Assembly: GCF_004363245.1 (NCBI RefSeq)
Contig: NZ_SNYV01000016.1
Span: 124,001-188,000, forward strand
Direction of reading: 5' to 3'
Source of the DNA: Sphingobacterium yanglingense
Lineage (GTDB): Bacteria; Bacteroidota; Bacteroidia; Sphingobacteriales; Sphingobacteriaceae
Length of the DNA: 64,000 nt
Shown: in pieces, positions 42,200 through 50,050 of the stretch
Layout of the letters: each line of letters begins with the position of its first letter
Numbering within the stretch: position 1 is the stretch's first letter
Made by a program: the position numbers and the translations under genes
The notes under the pieces: generated by a model
What the model was told of the DNA's origin: nothing
Database searches by the model: none
The model's input: only the letters and a program-made list of their open reading frames with translations

Positions 42200-42761
42200 T
42201 GTTGTTCGAGTTTTGATTTTTGAATGGTAAACCGAATTGTTTTAATAACTCCAATGCTTCGATGTCATTTTGAGCTGAAGTTACAAACGTGATATCCATA
42301 CCAGCGATTTTATTGATTTTATCAATGTTGATCTCTGGGAAGATGATCTGTTCAGTAACCCCTAGATTGTAGTTACCTCTACCGTCAAATCCTTTATCGT
42401 TGATTCCACGGAAGTCACGAATACGTGGTAGAGAAACTGCGATCAAACGATCTAAGAACTCATACATATTATTGTCACGTAGTGTTACGCGAGCTCCAAC
42501 AGGCATTCCTTTACGAAGTTTGAAGTTAGAGATATCTTTCTTCGATTTCGTAGGTACAGCTTGCTGACCAGTAATCATTGTCATCTCAGCGATAGCGCTA
42601 TCGATTAATTTTTTATCTGCAGTAGCAGCTCCGATACCTTGTGATACAACTATCTTCTCAAGTTTCGGAACTTGCATAATGCTTTTATACTGGAATTTTT
42701 CTTTAAGCGCAGTACGGATCTCTTCCGCATATTTTGCTTTTAATCTTGGTACGTAAGTCAT
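42192..42761 (-). CDS. rplE: 50S ribosomal protein uL5
   Basis: 189 residues, contacting 5S rRNA and P-site tRNA. Signature segments are MQVPKLEKIVVSQGIGAA, LRKGMPVGARVTLR and the end NDIEALELLKQFGLPF. Its ATG shares a base with the rplX stop. Confidence 0.97.
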   Translation of the reverse strand: MTYVPRLKAKYAEEIRTALKEKFQYKSIMQVPKLEKIVVSQGIGAATADKKLIDSAIAEMTMITGQQAVPTKSKKDISNFKLRKGMPVGARVTLRDNNMYEFLDRLIAVSLPRIRDFRGINDKGFDGRGNYNLGVTEQIIFPEINIDKINKIAGMDITFVTSAQNDIEALELLKQFGLPFKNQNSNNNG

Positions 42762-43102
42762 TATTTAATTTCCTCCCCTGATTTTTTAGCGTAACGAACT
42801 ATTTTACCCTCTTCATTAACTCTGCGTCCTACGCGAGTAGGCTTTCCTGTTTTAGGATCGATCAACGCTAAGTTAGAGATAGTGATAGCAGCTTCTTTCT
42901 CAATAATACCACCTTGAGGATTAGCTGCGCTTGGTTTAGTGTGTTTTTTCACGATGTTAGCGCCTTCAACGACAGCTCTATTAGTGTCCACTAAAATAGA
43001 CAATACTTTTCCTTGAACACCTTTAGAGTTACCAGCGATAACTTTCACTAAATCACCTTTTTTGATCTTGATTTTGTGAGTTGTTTTTGTTTTCTGTGCC
43101 AT
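42761..43102 (-). CDS. rplX: 50S ribosomal protein uL24
   Basis: 113 residues with an N-terminal KOW motif (KIKKGDLVKVIAGNSKGVQG) and the family segment RAVVEGANIVKKHTKP. It is an early-assembly protein of the large subunit. It is spaced 2 bases from rplN. Confidence 0.97.
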   Translation of the reverse strand: MAQKTKTTHKIKIKKGDLVKVIAGNSKGVQGKVLSILVDTNRAVVEGANIVKKHTKPSAANPQGGIIEKEAAITISNLALIDPKTGKPTRVGRRVNEEGKIVRYAKKSGEEIK

Positions 43103-43104
43103 AA

Positions 43105-43473
43105 TTATAAAACCTCCGGTGCTAGTGATACAATTTTCATAAACTGCTTCTCACGTAATTCACGAGCTACTGGGCCGAAAATACGTGTTCCACGTGGTTC
43201 ATCGTTGTTGTTTAACAATACTGCAGCGTTATCATCGAAACGAATGTAAGAACCATCTTTACGACGGATTTCTTTCTTAGTACGTACGACAACTGCTTTA
43301 GATACTGATCCTTTTTTTACGTTTCCTGAAGGGATAGCGCTTTTTACGGTAACAACGATCTTATCACCGATTGATGCATAACGCTTGCGCGTTCCGCCCA
43401 ATACACGGATTACTAAAACTTCTTTAGCACCGCTATTGTCAGCTACATTTAGTCTTGATTCCTGTTGTACCAT
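43105..43473 (-). CDS. rplN: 50S ribosomal protein uL14
   Basis: 122 residues, the typical length, beginning MVQQESRLNVADNSGAKEVL and ending IFGPVARELREKQFMKIVSL. It forms part of an intersubunit bridge. It sits one base after rpsQ. Confidence 0.97.
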   Translation of the reverse strand: MVQQESRLNVADNSGAKEVLVIRVLGGTRKRYASIGDKIVVTVKSAIPSGNVKKGSVSKAVVVRTKKEIRRKDGSYIRFDDNAAVLLNNNDEPRGTRIFGPVARELREKQFMKIVSLAPEVL

Positions 43474-43474
43474 G

Positions 43475-43729
43475 TTATTTAGCTCTTTCTAAAATTTCAA
43501 CTAATCTCCAGTTCTTTGTTTTACTCAGCGGACGAGTTTCCATAATTAATACCGTGTCGCCGATACCGCAGGTATTTGTTTCGTCATGAGCTTTGAATTT
43601 AGTAGTTTTCTTAACGAATTTACCGTAAATAGGGTGTTTTACTTTACGCTCAACTGCTACTACGATAGATTTTTCCATCTTGTTGCTAACTACTAAGCCG
43701 ATTCTTGTTTTTCTTAAATTTCTTTCCAT
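43475..43729 (-). CDS. rpsQ: 30S ribosomal protein uS17
   Basis: 84 residues with an OB-fold and the S17 segments RKTRIGLVVSNKMEKSIVV and IGDTVLIMETRPLSKTKNWR. It lies 13 bases after rpmC in the standard order. Confidence 0.97.
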   Translation of the reverse strand: MERNLRKTRIGLVVSNKMEKSIVVAVERKVKHPIYGKFVKKTTKFKAHDETNTCGIGDTVLIMETRPLSKTKNWRLVEILERAK

Positions 43730-43742
43730 TTCGACTTAAATT

Positions 43743-43961
43743 TTACGCCTCAGAGGCTGTTTCAGATTTTGCTGCATTTTTACGCTTTGAAACCTCAGTA
43801 GAGATACGAGCGATATTTTTGCGAGCTGCTTTAAGAACGTTAGGGTTCTCAATAGCAGAAACAGCGTGTGCAAATTTTAACTTGTTTAAAGCAGCTTTCT
43901 CTTCTACGAGTTTAGCTGTTAAAGCTTCTGTTGTTAATTCTACGATTTCTGAATTCTTCAT
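43743..43961 (-). CDS. rpmC: 50S ribosomal protein uL29
   Basis: 72 residues, all helical (MKNSEIVELTTEALTAKLVE, then the motif NPNVLKAARKNIARISTEVS). It sits at the polypeptide exit tunnel. A 95-base gap with a hairpin separates it from rplP. Confidence 0.95.
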   Translation of the reverse strand: MKNSEIVELTTEALTAKLVEEKAALNKLKFAHAVSAIENPNVLKAARKNIARISTEVSKRKNAAKSETASEA

Positions 43962-44003
43962 TTTTTTCAGTGTTGTGCTGGGTTATCAAATATGTTTATG
44001 TAG

Positions 44004-44030
44004 AGCCTTGTGGGTAACGGCCACAAGGCT
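44004..44030 (-). promoter_or_regulatory. Hairpin between rplP and rpmC
   Basis: AGCCTTGTGG (44004-44013) pairs perfectly with CCACAAGGCT (44021-44030) around seven bases. No U-run follows in the gene direction. A possible RNA processing or stability element. Confidence 0.6.
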
Positions 44031-44056
44031 TAAACTATTGACATTACCAACGATTT

Positions 44057-44479
44057 TTATGCTTCAACGTAATCTCTACGTATAACAAACTTAGTCTGTA
44101 CCGGCAATTTTTGAGCTGCTAAACGCAATGCTTCTTTTGCGACCTCTAAAGGCACACCTTCAGCTTCGAATAACATACGTCCTGGGCGAACTACGGCTAC
44201 CCAATACTCGGGAGCACCTTTACCTTTACCCATACGTACCTCTGCAGGCTTTTTAGTAACCGGTTTATCAGGGAAGATACGGATCCATACTTGACCTTCA
44301 CGTTTCATGAAACGTGTTACGGCGATACGAGCTGCCTCAATCTGACGGCTGGTGATCCATGCTTCTTCCATTGATTTGATACCGAAAGAACCGAAAGCTA
44401 ACTCCGCTCCACGTGAAGCGTTACCTTTCATACGGCCTTTCTGCATCTTTCTGAACTTCGTTCTTTTTGGCTGTAACAT
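44057..44479 (-). CDS. rplP: 50S ribosomal protein uL16
   Basis: 140 residues (MLQPKRTKFRKMQKGRMKGN, then GKGKGAPEYWVAVVRPGRML). It helps position tRNA at the peptidyl transferase centre. It is preceded by a 58-base gap containing a TCCCGAC/GTCGGGA hairpin (44498-44515). Confidence 0.97.
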   Translation of the reverse strand: MLQPKRTKFRKMQKGRMKGNASRGAELAFGSFGIKSMEEAWITSRQIEAARIAVTRFMKREGQVWIRIFPDKPVTKKPAEVRMGKGKGAPEYWVAVVRPGRMLFEAEGVPLEVAKEALRLAAQKLPVQTKFVIRRDYVEA

Positions 44480-44497
44480 GTTCGTATTTTATTTAAA

Positions 44498-44515
44498 TCC
44501 CGACCTTTGTCGGGA
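44498..44515 (-). promoter_or_regulatory. Short hairpin between rpsC and rplP
   Basis: TCCCGAC (44498-44504) pairs with GTCGGGA (44509-44515) around four bases. No T-run of terminator quality follows. One of several hairpins in the longer gaps of this cluster. Confidence 0.5.
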
Positions 44516-44537
44516 CACTTTTAAATCTTGTTATTAA

Positions 44538-45344
44538 TTAATCTCTTTTTGCTGCACCACGGTTGTTGCCACCACGAGCTCCGCCACGATTGTTGTTGTT
44601 ATCACGGCGAGGACCACGGTTATTACCGCCACGGTTATCGCGACGATCAGCACCGCCTTCATTGCCACCACGAGTTTTTACGTTCGAAGTTTGACCGATG
44701 TTAGGAGATAAGTCACGTTTACCGTAAACTTCACCTTTACAGATCCATACTTTGATACCGATTTTACCGTAAGTAGTCAATGCTTCAGCTAATGCATAGT
44801 CGATGTCAGCACGTAACGTATGAAGAGGAGTTCTTCCTTCTTTATACTGCTCTGTGCGCGCCATCTCAGCACCACCTAAACGGCCTGAACACATAATTTT
44901 GATACCTTCAGCACCCATACGCATTGTAGAAGCGATAGAAGTTTTCATTGCACGACGGAATGAAATCCTTGCTTCTAATTGCTTAGCTACGCCTTCGGCT
45001 ACCAACTTAGCATCAAGCTCTGGACGTTTGATCTCGAAAATGTTGATTTGAACATCCTTTTTAGTCAGTTTCTTCAACTCTTCTTTGATCTTGTCTACTT
45101 CTTGTCCGCCTTTACCGATAACGATTCCTGGACGTGCTGTGTGGATAGTAACCGTAACACGCTTTAGAGTTCTTTCAATAACTACTTTTGCTACACCGCC
45201 TTTAGCGATACGAACAGAAAGATATTTTCTGATTTTTTCGTCCTCAACTAATTTATCGGAATAGTTTTTTCCGCCGAACCAGTTAGAGTCCCATCCTTTG
45301 ATGATACCTAATCTGCTACCAATTGGATTTGCTTTTTGTCCCAT
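44538..45344 (-). CDS. rpsC: 30S ribosomal protein uS3 with Gly/Asn/Arg-rich tail
   Basis: 268 residues. The KH domain (about 40-110, HTARPGIVIGKGGQEVDKIK) and the C-terminal S3 domain (to about 215) are normal. A tail of about 45 residues adds repeats of RGGNNRG and RRDNNNN type. E. coli S3 has 233 residues. The tail is probably disordered and RNA-binding; in its place other bacteria have shorter basic ends. Confidence 0.97.
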   Translation of the reverse strand: MGQKANPIGSRLGIIKGWDSNWFGGKNYSDKLVEDEKIRKYLSVRIAKGGVAKVVIERTLKRVTVTIHTARPGIVIGKGGQEVDKIKEELKKLTKKDVQINIFEIKRPELDAKLVAEGVAKQLEARISFRRAMKTSIASTMRMGAEGIKIMCSGRLGGAEMARTEQYKEGRTPLHTLRADIDYALAEALTTYGKIGIKVWICKGEVYGKRDLSPNIGQTSNVKTRGGNEGGADRRDNRGGNNRGPRRDNNNNRGGARGGNNRGAAKRD

Positions 45345-45357
45345 TCTTATTAATAAA

Positions 45358-45789
45358 TTAGTTGTTAACGTTATTTAAACTATCTACTACCAAAGTTACG
45401 TGGTTAGAACGCTTACGAACTCTATATCCACGACCTTGTGGAGCTGGACGTAATCTTTTCAATTGGCGTCCACCGCCTACAGATACTTCCTTTACGAACA
45501 AAGCGCTGTCTGCTACTGAAGAACCTTCGTTTGCAGCTTCCCAGTTTTTAATTGCTGATAATAACAATTTTTCAACACGAGCAGCAGCTTCTTTACCTGT
45601 ATGCTTAAGAATATAAAGAGCGTTTTCTACTTTTTCGCCACGGATCAGATCCACTACCAAACGCATCTTACGAGGTGAAGTAGGGCAATTCAATAACTTA
45701 GCAGTAGAAGCTCCTCCTACTTGAGCCTTTTCCTGCTCTTTGCGCTGTCTAATTAAGACAGATTTTTTGAGTTTTTTTGTTGCTTCCAT
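45358..45789 (-). CDS. rplV: 50S ribosomal protein uL22 with N-terminal extension
   Basis: 143 residues. The conserved core starts near residue 30 (AKLLNCPTSPRKMRLVVDLI) and holds the tunnel-lining beta hairpin (RLRPAPQGRGYRVRKRSNH). About 30 extra basic and polar residues (KKLKKSVLIRQRKEQEKAQV) precede it. It lies 13 bases from rpsC. Confidence 0.96.
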   Translation of the reverse strand: MEATKKLKKSVLIRQRKEQEKAQVGGASTAKLLNCPTSPRKMRLVVDLIRGEKVENALYILKHTGKEAAARVEKLLLSAIKNWEAANEGSSVADSALFVKEVSVGGGRQLKRLRPAPQGRGYRVRKRSNHVTLVVDSLNNVNN

Positions 45790-45795
45790 TACCTA

Positions 45796-46062
45796 TTATT
45801 TTTTCTTTTCTGCGTGGCCTTTGAATGTACGCGTAGGCGCAAATTCACCAAGCTTGTGACCGACCATATTTTCTGTTACATAAACAGGGATAAATTTATT
45901 CCCGTTGTGCACTGCGAAGGTATGGCCAACGAAATCAGGAGAAATCATTGATCTACGCGACCAAGTTTTGATTACTGATTTTTTGTTTGATTCATTCTGA
46001 GAAAGAACTTTTCTTTCTAAGTTGTGATCGATATAAGGACCTTTTTTAATTGAACGAGCCAT
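45796..46062 (-). CDS. rpsS: 30S ribosomal protein uS19
   Basis: 88 residues (MARSIKKGPYIDHNLERKV, RRSMISPDFVGHTFAVHNG, and the end GEFAPTRTFKGHAEKKK). It is a head protein that pairs with S13. It overlaps the rplB stop by one base. Confidence 0.97.
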   Translation of the reverse strand: MARSIKKGPYIDHNLERKVLSQNESNKKSVIKTWSRRSMISPDFVGHTFAVHNGNKFIPVYVTENMVGHKLGEFAPTRTFKGHAEKKK

Positions 46063-46889
46063 TATTTTTTCCTTCTTTCAATGATGTAACGATTCGATGT
46101 TTTCTTCTTGTAGCGTGTTTTGTAACCTTTAGCCAACACTCCTGTACGTGAGCGTGGTTGACCTCCAGATGTACGGCCTTCACCACCACCCATAGGGTGA
46201 TCGACAGGGTTCATTGCAACACCACGAACGCGAGGACGACGGCCTAACCAACGTTTACGACCAGCCTTACCTAATACCTCGTGTGCTCTTTCAGCATTTG
46301 ATACTGAACCAATAGTTGCAACACAAGTCAACAAGATCATACGAGTCTCACTAGAAGGTAACTTGATAATAGCATATTTACCATCACGAGCAGACAATTG
46401 TGCGTACGTACCAGCCGAACGAGCGATTGAGCCACCTTGTCCTGGGTTCAATTCAATATTGTGAATGATAGAACCTAAAGGAATATTTGCTAATGGTAAT
46501 GTATTACCTACTTCTGGAGCAACTTTTTCACCAGCGACTACGGTTTGACCAACTTGTAAACCTGTTGGAGCAATGATGTAACGCTTCTCACCATCAGCAT
46601 AGTGCAATAAAGCAATACGTGCTGTACGGTTAGGATCATATTCTATAGTAGCTACTGTTGCAGGGATATCTTTCTTATCGCGTTTGAAATCTATAATACG
46701 GTAAACTTTCTTGTGTCCACCACCGATATAACGCATAGTCATTTTACCGGATTTATTACGTCCACCCGATCTTTTGTTGCTTCCTACTACTAATGACTTT
46801 TCAGGGACATTTGTAGTAACGTCAGAATAGTTTGCACCTACTCTGAAACGCGTACCAGGGGTTACCGGTTTGAATCTTTTAACTGCCAT
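46062..46889 (-). CDS. rplB: 50S ribosomal protein uL2
   Basis: 275 residues, a core large-subunit protein near the peptidyl transferase centre. It has the conserved loop VRGVAMNPVDHPMGGGEG with its functionally important His and the KSGKMTMRYIGGGHKKVYR segment. Normal length and position. Confidence 0.97.
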   Translation of the reverse strand: MAVKRFKPVTPGTRFRVGANYSDVTTNVPEKSLVVGSNKRSGGRNKSGKMTMRYIGGGHKKVYRIIDFKRDKKDIPATVATIEYDPNRTARIALLHYADGEKRYIIAPTGLQVGQTVVAGEKVAPEVGNTLPLANIPLGSIIHNIELNPGQGGSIARSAGTYAQLSARDGKYAIIKLPSSETRMILLTCVATIGSVSNAERAHEVLGKAGRKRWLGRRPRVRGVAMNPVDHPMGGGEGRTSGGQPRSRTGVLAKGYKTRYKKKTSNRYIIERRKK

Positions 46890-46895
46890 CTCTAA

Positions 46896-47186
46896 TTATA
46901 TAACGCTGTAAAAGTCAATAGTTTCACCATCTTTAATTGTAATGACGGCCTTTTTATATTTCGGAGCTCTTCCAGATACAAAGCCAGCTTTAGTATAACG
47001 GCTTTTTGCTTTTCCAGCTATAACTGAAGTATTTACTGCAACTACAGTCACACCAAACATTTCTTGAATAGCAGTTTTAATCTGAATTTTGTTTGCTCTA
47101 TGATCTACTTTGAAAGCATAACGGTTTAATTTCTCCGTTAATAATGAAGCTTTCTCAGTTAAGATAGGTTTTTTAATAATTTCCAT
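46896..47186 (-). CDS. rplW: 50S ribosomal protein uL23
   Basis: 96 residues (IIKKPILTEKASLLTEKLNR, then ANKIQIKTAIQEMFGVTVVAVN). It is the exit-tunnel docking site for trigger factor and SRP. It follows rplD by one base. Confidence 0.97.
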   Translation of the reverse strand: MEIIKKPILTEKASLLTEKLNRYAFKVDHRANKIQIKTAIQEMFGVTVVAVNTSVIAGKAKSRYTKAGFVSGRAPKYKKAVITIKDGETIDFYSVI

Positions 47187-47187
47187 A

Positions 47188-47817
47188 TTACTTAGCTAAT
47201 GCTTCCTCCAAAGTTTTAACAGAATCTGCTGTCAACAATAATTTAGTAGCGTTCAATACATCATATGTATTTAAATCTGATGCTACTACAACTTTTGCTT
47301 TCTTCAAGTTTCTGCTTGATAAATAAACATTGTTATCGTAAGCTGGCAACACTAAAAGTGTTTTCTCGTCAGCAACGTTTAATGCGTTTACTAAAGACAC
47401 ATAGTTTTTAGTTTTGATAGTATCGAAACTAACTGCATCTAAAACAACTACATTGTTCTCTTGTGCTTTGTACGACAATGCCGATTTACGTGCTAATTGC
47501 TTCAATTTTTTGTTCAATTTAAAGCTATAGTCACGAGGTTGAGGACCGAATACACGACCACCACCATTAAACAATGGAGATTTGATAGAGCCCGCACGAG
47601 CACCACCAGTACCTTTTTGTTTGTGTAATTTACGAGTAGAACCCGCAATCTCATTACGTTGTTTTGACTTGTGCGTTCCTTGACGTTGATTTGCTAAGTA
47701 CTGCTTAACATCTAAGTAGATTGCATGGTCGTTTGGCGTTACACCAAATACTGATTCAGGAAGTTGCACCTTGGCACCTGTTTCTTTACCTGATAAATTT
47801 AATACGTTAACTTCCAT
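47188..47817 (-). CDS. rplD: 50S ribosomal protein uL4
   Basis: 209 residues with the extended tunnel loop (QRGTHKSKQRNEIAGSTRK, KQKGTGGARAGSIKSPLFNG). In E. coli L4 represses its own operon by acting on the S10 leader; the rplC leader here also holds a hairpin, but no mechanism is proven. Confidence 0.97.
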   Translation of the reverse strand: MEVNVLNLSGKETGAKVQLPESVFGVTPNDHAIYLDVKQYLANQRQGTHKSKQRNEIAGSTRKLHKQKGTGGARAGSIKSPLFNGGGRVFGPQPRDYSFKLNKKLKQLARKSALSYKAQENNVVVLDAVSFDTIKTKNYVSLVNALNVADEKTLLVLPAYDNNVYLSSRNLKKAKVVVASDLNTYDVLNATKLLLTADSVKTLEEALAK

Positions 47818-47822
47818 CTCTA

Positions 47823-48440
47823 CTATTTGTCTACGATTACATAAGAACCTTTAGCTCCAGGGATGGAACCACTAACAACGATTAGGTTTTGCTCAGCATA
47901 AACTTTCAAAACTTGTAAGTTCTGAACTTTCACTCTGTCTCCACCTGTACGACCTGCCATGCGCATTCCTTTGAATACACGGGAAGGCCAAGAAGCGGCA
48001 CCAATTGAACCCGGCGCGCGTAGTCTGTTGTGCTGACCGTGAGTCGCACCACCTACACCACCAAAGCCATGACGCTTCATTACACCTTGAAAACCTTTAC
48101 CTTTAGAAGTTCCGACTACATCTACGTACTCTCCTTCTTCAAATAAAGTTACATCAACGATGTCTCCTAGTCCTTTCTCATCCTCGAAAGTTTTGAATTC
48201 AACTAGTTTACGCTTAGGAGTCACTCCTGCTTTTGCAAAGTGTCCTTTTAAAGGAGCGGTCGTGTTCTTTTCCTTAGCATCATCATAGCCAAGCTGAACT
48301 GCCGAATAACCGTCCTTCTCTACCGTACGTATATGCGTTACCACGCACGGCCCAGCCTCGATTACTGTACATGGGATATTCTTCCCATCAGCGTTGAACA
48401 GGCTGGTCATTCCTACTTTTTTACCAATAATTCCTGACAT
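47823..48440 (-). CDS. rplC: 50S ribosomal protein uL3
   Basis: 205 residues starting MSGIIGKKVGMTSLFNADGK, with the signature SKGKGFQGVMKRHGFGGVGG and the tryptophan-loop region SIGAASWPSRVFKGMRMAG. The open frame runs 17 codons further upstream into the leader, but the ATG at 48440 fits the family. It is the first gene of the cluster here; rpsJ, normally before it, is absent. Confidence 0.97.
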   Translation of the reverse strand: MSGIIGKKVGMTSLFNADGKNIPCTVIEAGPCVVTHIRTVEKDGYSAVQLGYDDAKEKNTTAPLKGHFAKAGVTPKRKLVEFKTFEDEKGLGDIVDVTLFEEGEYVDVVGTSKGKGFQGVMKRHGFGGVGGATHGQHNRLRAPGSIGAASWPSRVFKGMRMAGRTGGDRVKVQNLQVLKVYAEQNLIVVSGSIPGAKGSYVIVDK

Positions 48441-48468
48441 TTTTTTATATAAATTAATTAAAGTCCAT

Positions 48469-48486
48469 CGAAGCAGTAGGGCTTCG
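48469..48486 (-). promoter_or_regulatory. Leader hairpin upstream of rplC
   Basis: CGAAGC (48469-48474) pairs perfectly with GCTTCG (48481-48486) in the 5' leader of the ribosomal protein transcript, between the promoter and the rplC start. It could be a site for ribosomal protein feedback. Confidence 0.4.
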
Positions 48487-48517
48487 CTCAAGACATACTT
48501 TTCCCAATAAGGGACTG

Positions 48518-48548
48518 CAAAGGTAAAAAGTTTTTTATAACTATCAAA
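48518..48548 (-). promoter_or_regulatory. Consensus promoter of the rplC-led ribosomal cluster
   Basis: On the minus strand TTTG (48545-48548), exactly 19 bases, then TACCTTTG (48518-48525): a perfect match to the Bacteroidota -33/-7 consensus TTTG-N19-TAnnTTTG. The predicted start near 48512 leaves a leader of about 70 bases before rplC. Confidence 0.85.
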
Positions 48549-48642
48549 TAGTTAATGCATTATTTTTTTTCCAACAACAAAGAATATACCGACAAATTTC
48601 AATTATTCATCGAATGATGATAAAATAACACTAAAATCCTAC

Positions 48643-48650
48643 TATATTTG
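48643..48650 (+). promoter_or_regulatory. -7 box of the DUF3078 gene
   Basis: TATATTTG, 23 bases before the ATG at 48674, fits TAnnTTTG exactly. No -33 TTTG at standard spacing. Confidence 0.5.
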
Positions 48651-48673
48651 TTATTAATTAAAAAGTCAAACTT

Positions 48674-49560
48674 ATGAAAAAACATTTTTACTATCCACGA
48701 CATTATTCCTATTGGGACTAGGCTCTGTTGTTGCACAAACTGACAACGACAAAAGATGGACTATCAAAGGAGAAAACACCTTTTTAATCAACCAGAGCAC
48801 GTTTTCGAATTGGGCAGCGGGGGGAATAAACTCTTTCGCTGGTAACTTAATTTTCAATTATGATTTCAACTACAAAAAAGACAATTGGAGTTGGGACAAC
48901 AAGGTACTAGCTGCTTATGGCCAAACCTTCCAAAAAGAAACCGATTGGAGAAAGAATGATGACCGTTTTGTCTACACTTCCCTCGTGGGACGCAAAATGA
49001 CTGAAAAGTTATTATACACTTTCTTCACAAATTTCAACACACAATTTGCCAAGGGCTATAAGTACAATGCCGATGGTACTGACAAATTACTATCAGCAGG
49101 TTTTGCTCCGGCATACTTGACCTTCGGTCCAGGTATTGCATTTAAGGAGTCCGACAATTTTAGAGTAAACGTTTCGCCAGCTGCAGCACGCTTCGTATTC
49201 GTTACGAACAAAGATATAGACGAGAGACTCTACGGTCTTGACGAGGGCAAAAAATCACGTTTCGAATTTGGTGCTTCATTAGACGCCTACTATAAGATCA
49301 ATCTTATGGAAAACATCTCTTTTGAAAACATCTTAAAACTATACTCAAATTACAAAGAGAAACCACAAAACGTAGATGTTGATTACACGGCTAATCTTTT
49401 CATGAAAGTCAACAAATTTGTCAACGTTAATGCGGGAGTACAGTTGATCTATGATGACAATACAAAAATTCCTCTCTTTGAAAACGGACAACCTGCAGGA
49501 ACAGGGGCTAGACTACAAGTAAAACAGGTTCTAGGAGCTGGAGTCACTTACAAATTTTAA
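48674..49560 (+). pseudogene. DUF3078 outer membrane protein gene, frameshifted at its start
   Basis: The main frame from about 48676 encodes a signal peptide (KTFLLSTTLFLLGLGSVVAQ) and a mature beta-rich protein of the DUF3078 family (STFSNWAAGGINSFAGNL, many aromatic residues, terminal YKF typical of outer membrane barrels). The only suitable ATG (48674) is followed by six As. One more A would give MKKTFLLSTTLF in frame, while as written it reads into a TAG after 15 codons. So either the assembly lost a base, the A-run is a phase-variable switch, or the gene is inactive. The rest of the frame is intact, which argues against old decay. The function of the family is unknown. Confidence 0.85.
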
Positions 49561-49583
49561 CAACAAATACCCTTTAAACACAG

Positions 49584-49610
49584 AGGCCCAGTGTAAACTG
49601 GGCCTTACTT
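49584..49610 (+). terminator. DUF3078 gene terminator
   Basis: AGGCCCAGT (49584-49592) pairs perfectly with ACTGGGCCT (49597-49605), followed by TACTTTTT. It serves the plus-strand gene. Confidence 0.85.
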
Positions 49611-49620
49611 TTTACAAAAA

Positions 49621-49648
49621 AGCATAGCTCAATTGGCTGAACTATGCT
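49621..49648 (-). terminator. Terminator after the CoA-binding protein gene
   Basis: AGCATAGCTCA (49621-49631) pairs with TGAACTATGCT (49638-49648) with one G-U on the minus strand, where it is followed by six Ts. Confidence 0.85.
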
Positions 49649-49673
49649 CTATACCTTTATTTCCCTAAAGCAA

Positions 49674-50033
49674 TTAGTACTGTCCTGTATTTAACATTAC
49701 CAACGTACAAGCTTCAACAATCTCTATTCCCCGTTCATTCAATTTCGCTGCCAATTCTGGATTTTCAGAACCAGGATTAAAAATCACGCGATGCGGGTTT
49801 GTTGCCAAGATATAATCATAATAAGGCTCTTGATTTTTAGGTCCTACATACATTGTAATCGTGTCAACATCCGTATGGATAACCTCTGCTGGTTCGATTG
49901 CTACTCCTGCGACCTCTCCATTTTTACGCCCGACATTCACTATTGGGTACCCTTTTCTCACAAGCTTATTGGCCACGAGATAAGAATATCTGGCGGAATT
50001 AGTGCTAGCACCTAAAATCAAGGTTTTTTTCAT
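49674..50033 (-). CDS. CoA-binding domain protein (YccU-like)
   Basis: 119-residue Rossmann-fold protein (MKKTLILGASTNSARYSYLV, then VNVGRKNGEVAGV) of the CoA_binding_2 family. The family is small and of unknown biochemical role. It lies 17 bases after the beta-lactamase-fold gene and shares its terminator. Confidence 0.88.
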   Translation of the reverse strand: MKKTLILGASTNSARYSYLVANKLVRKGYPIVNVGRKNGEVAGVAIEPAEVIHTDVDTITMYVGPKNQEPYYDYILATNPHRVIFNPGSENPELAAKLNERGIEIVEACTLVMLNTGQY

Positions 50034-50050
50034 AATATGTGTCTATATAT

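Noticed and set aside
36663..48440. Possible pseudogenes or frameshifts in the ribosomal protein cluster
   Set aside because: All frames are intact with expected lengths; rpmJ and rpmD are simply too short to stand out but are complete.
48712..48714. TTG as true start of the DUF3078 gene
   Set aside because: It would cut through the middle of a good signal peptide that continues upstream in the same frame; a one-base deletion explains the pattern better.
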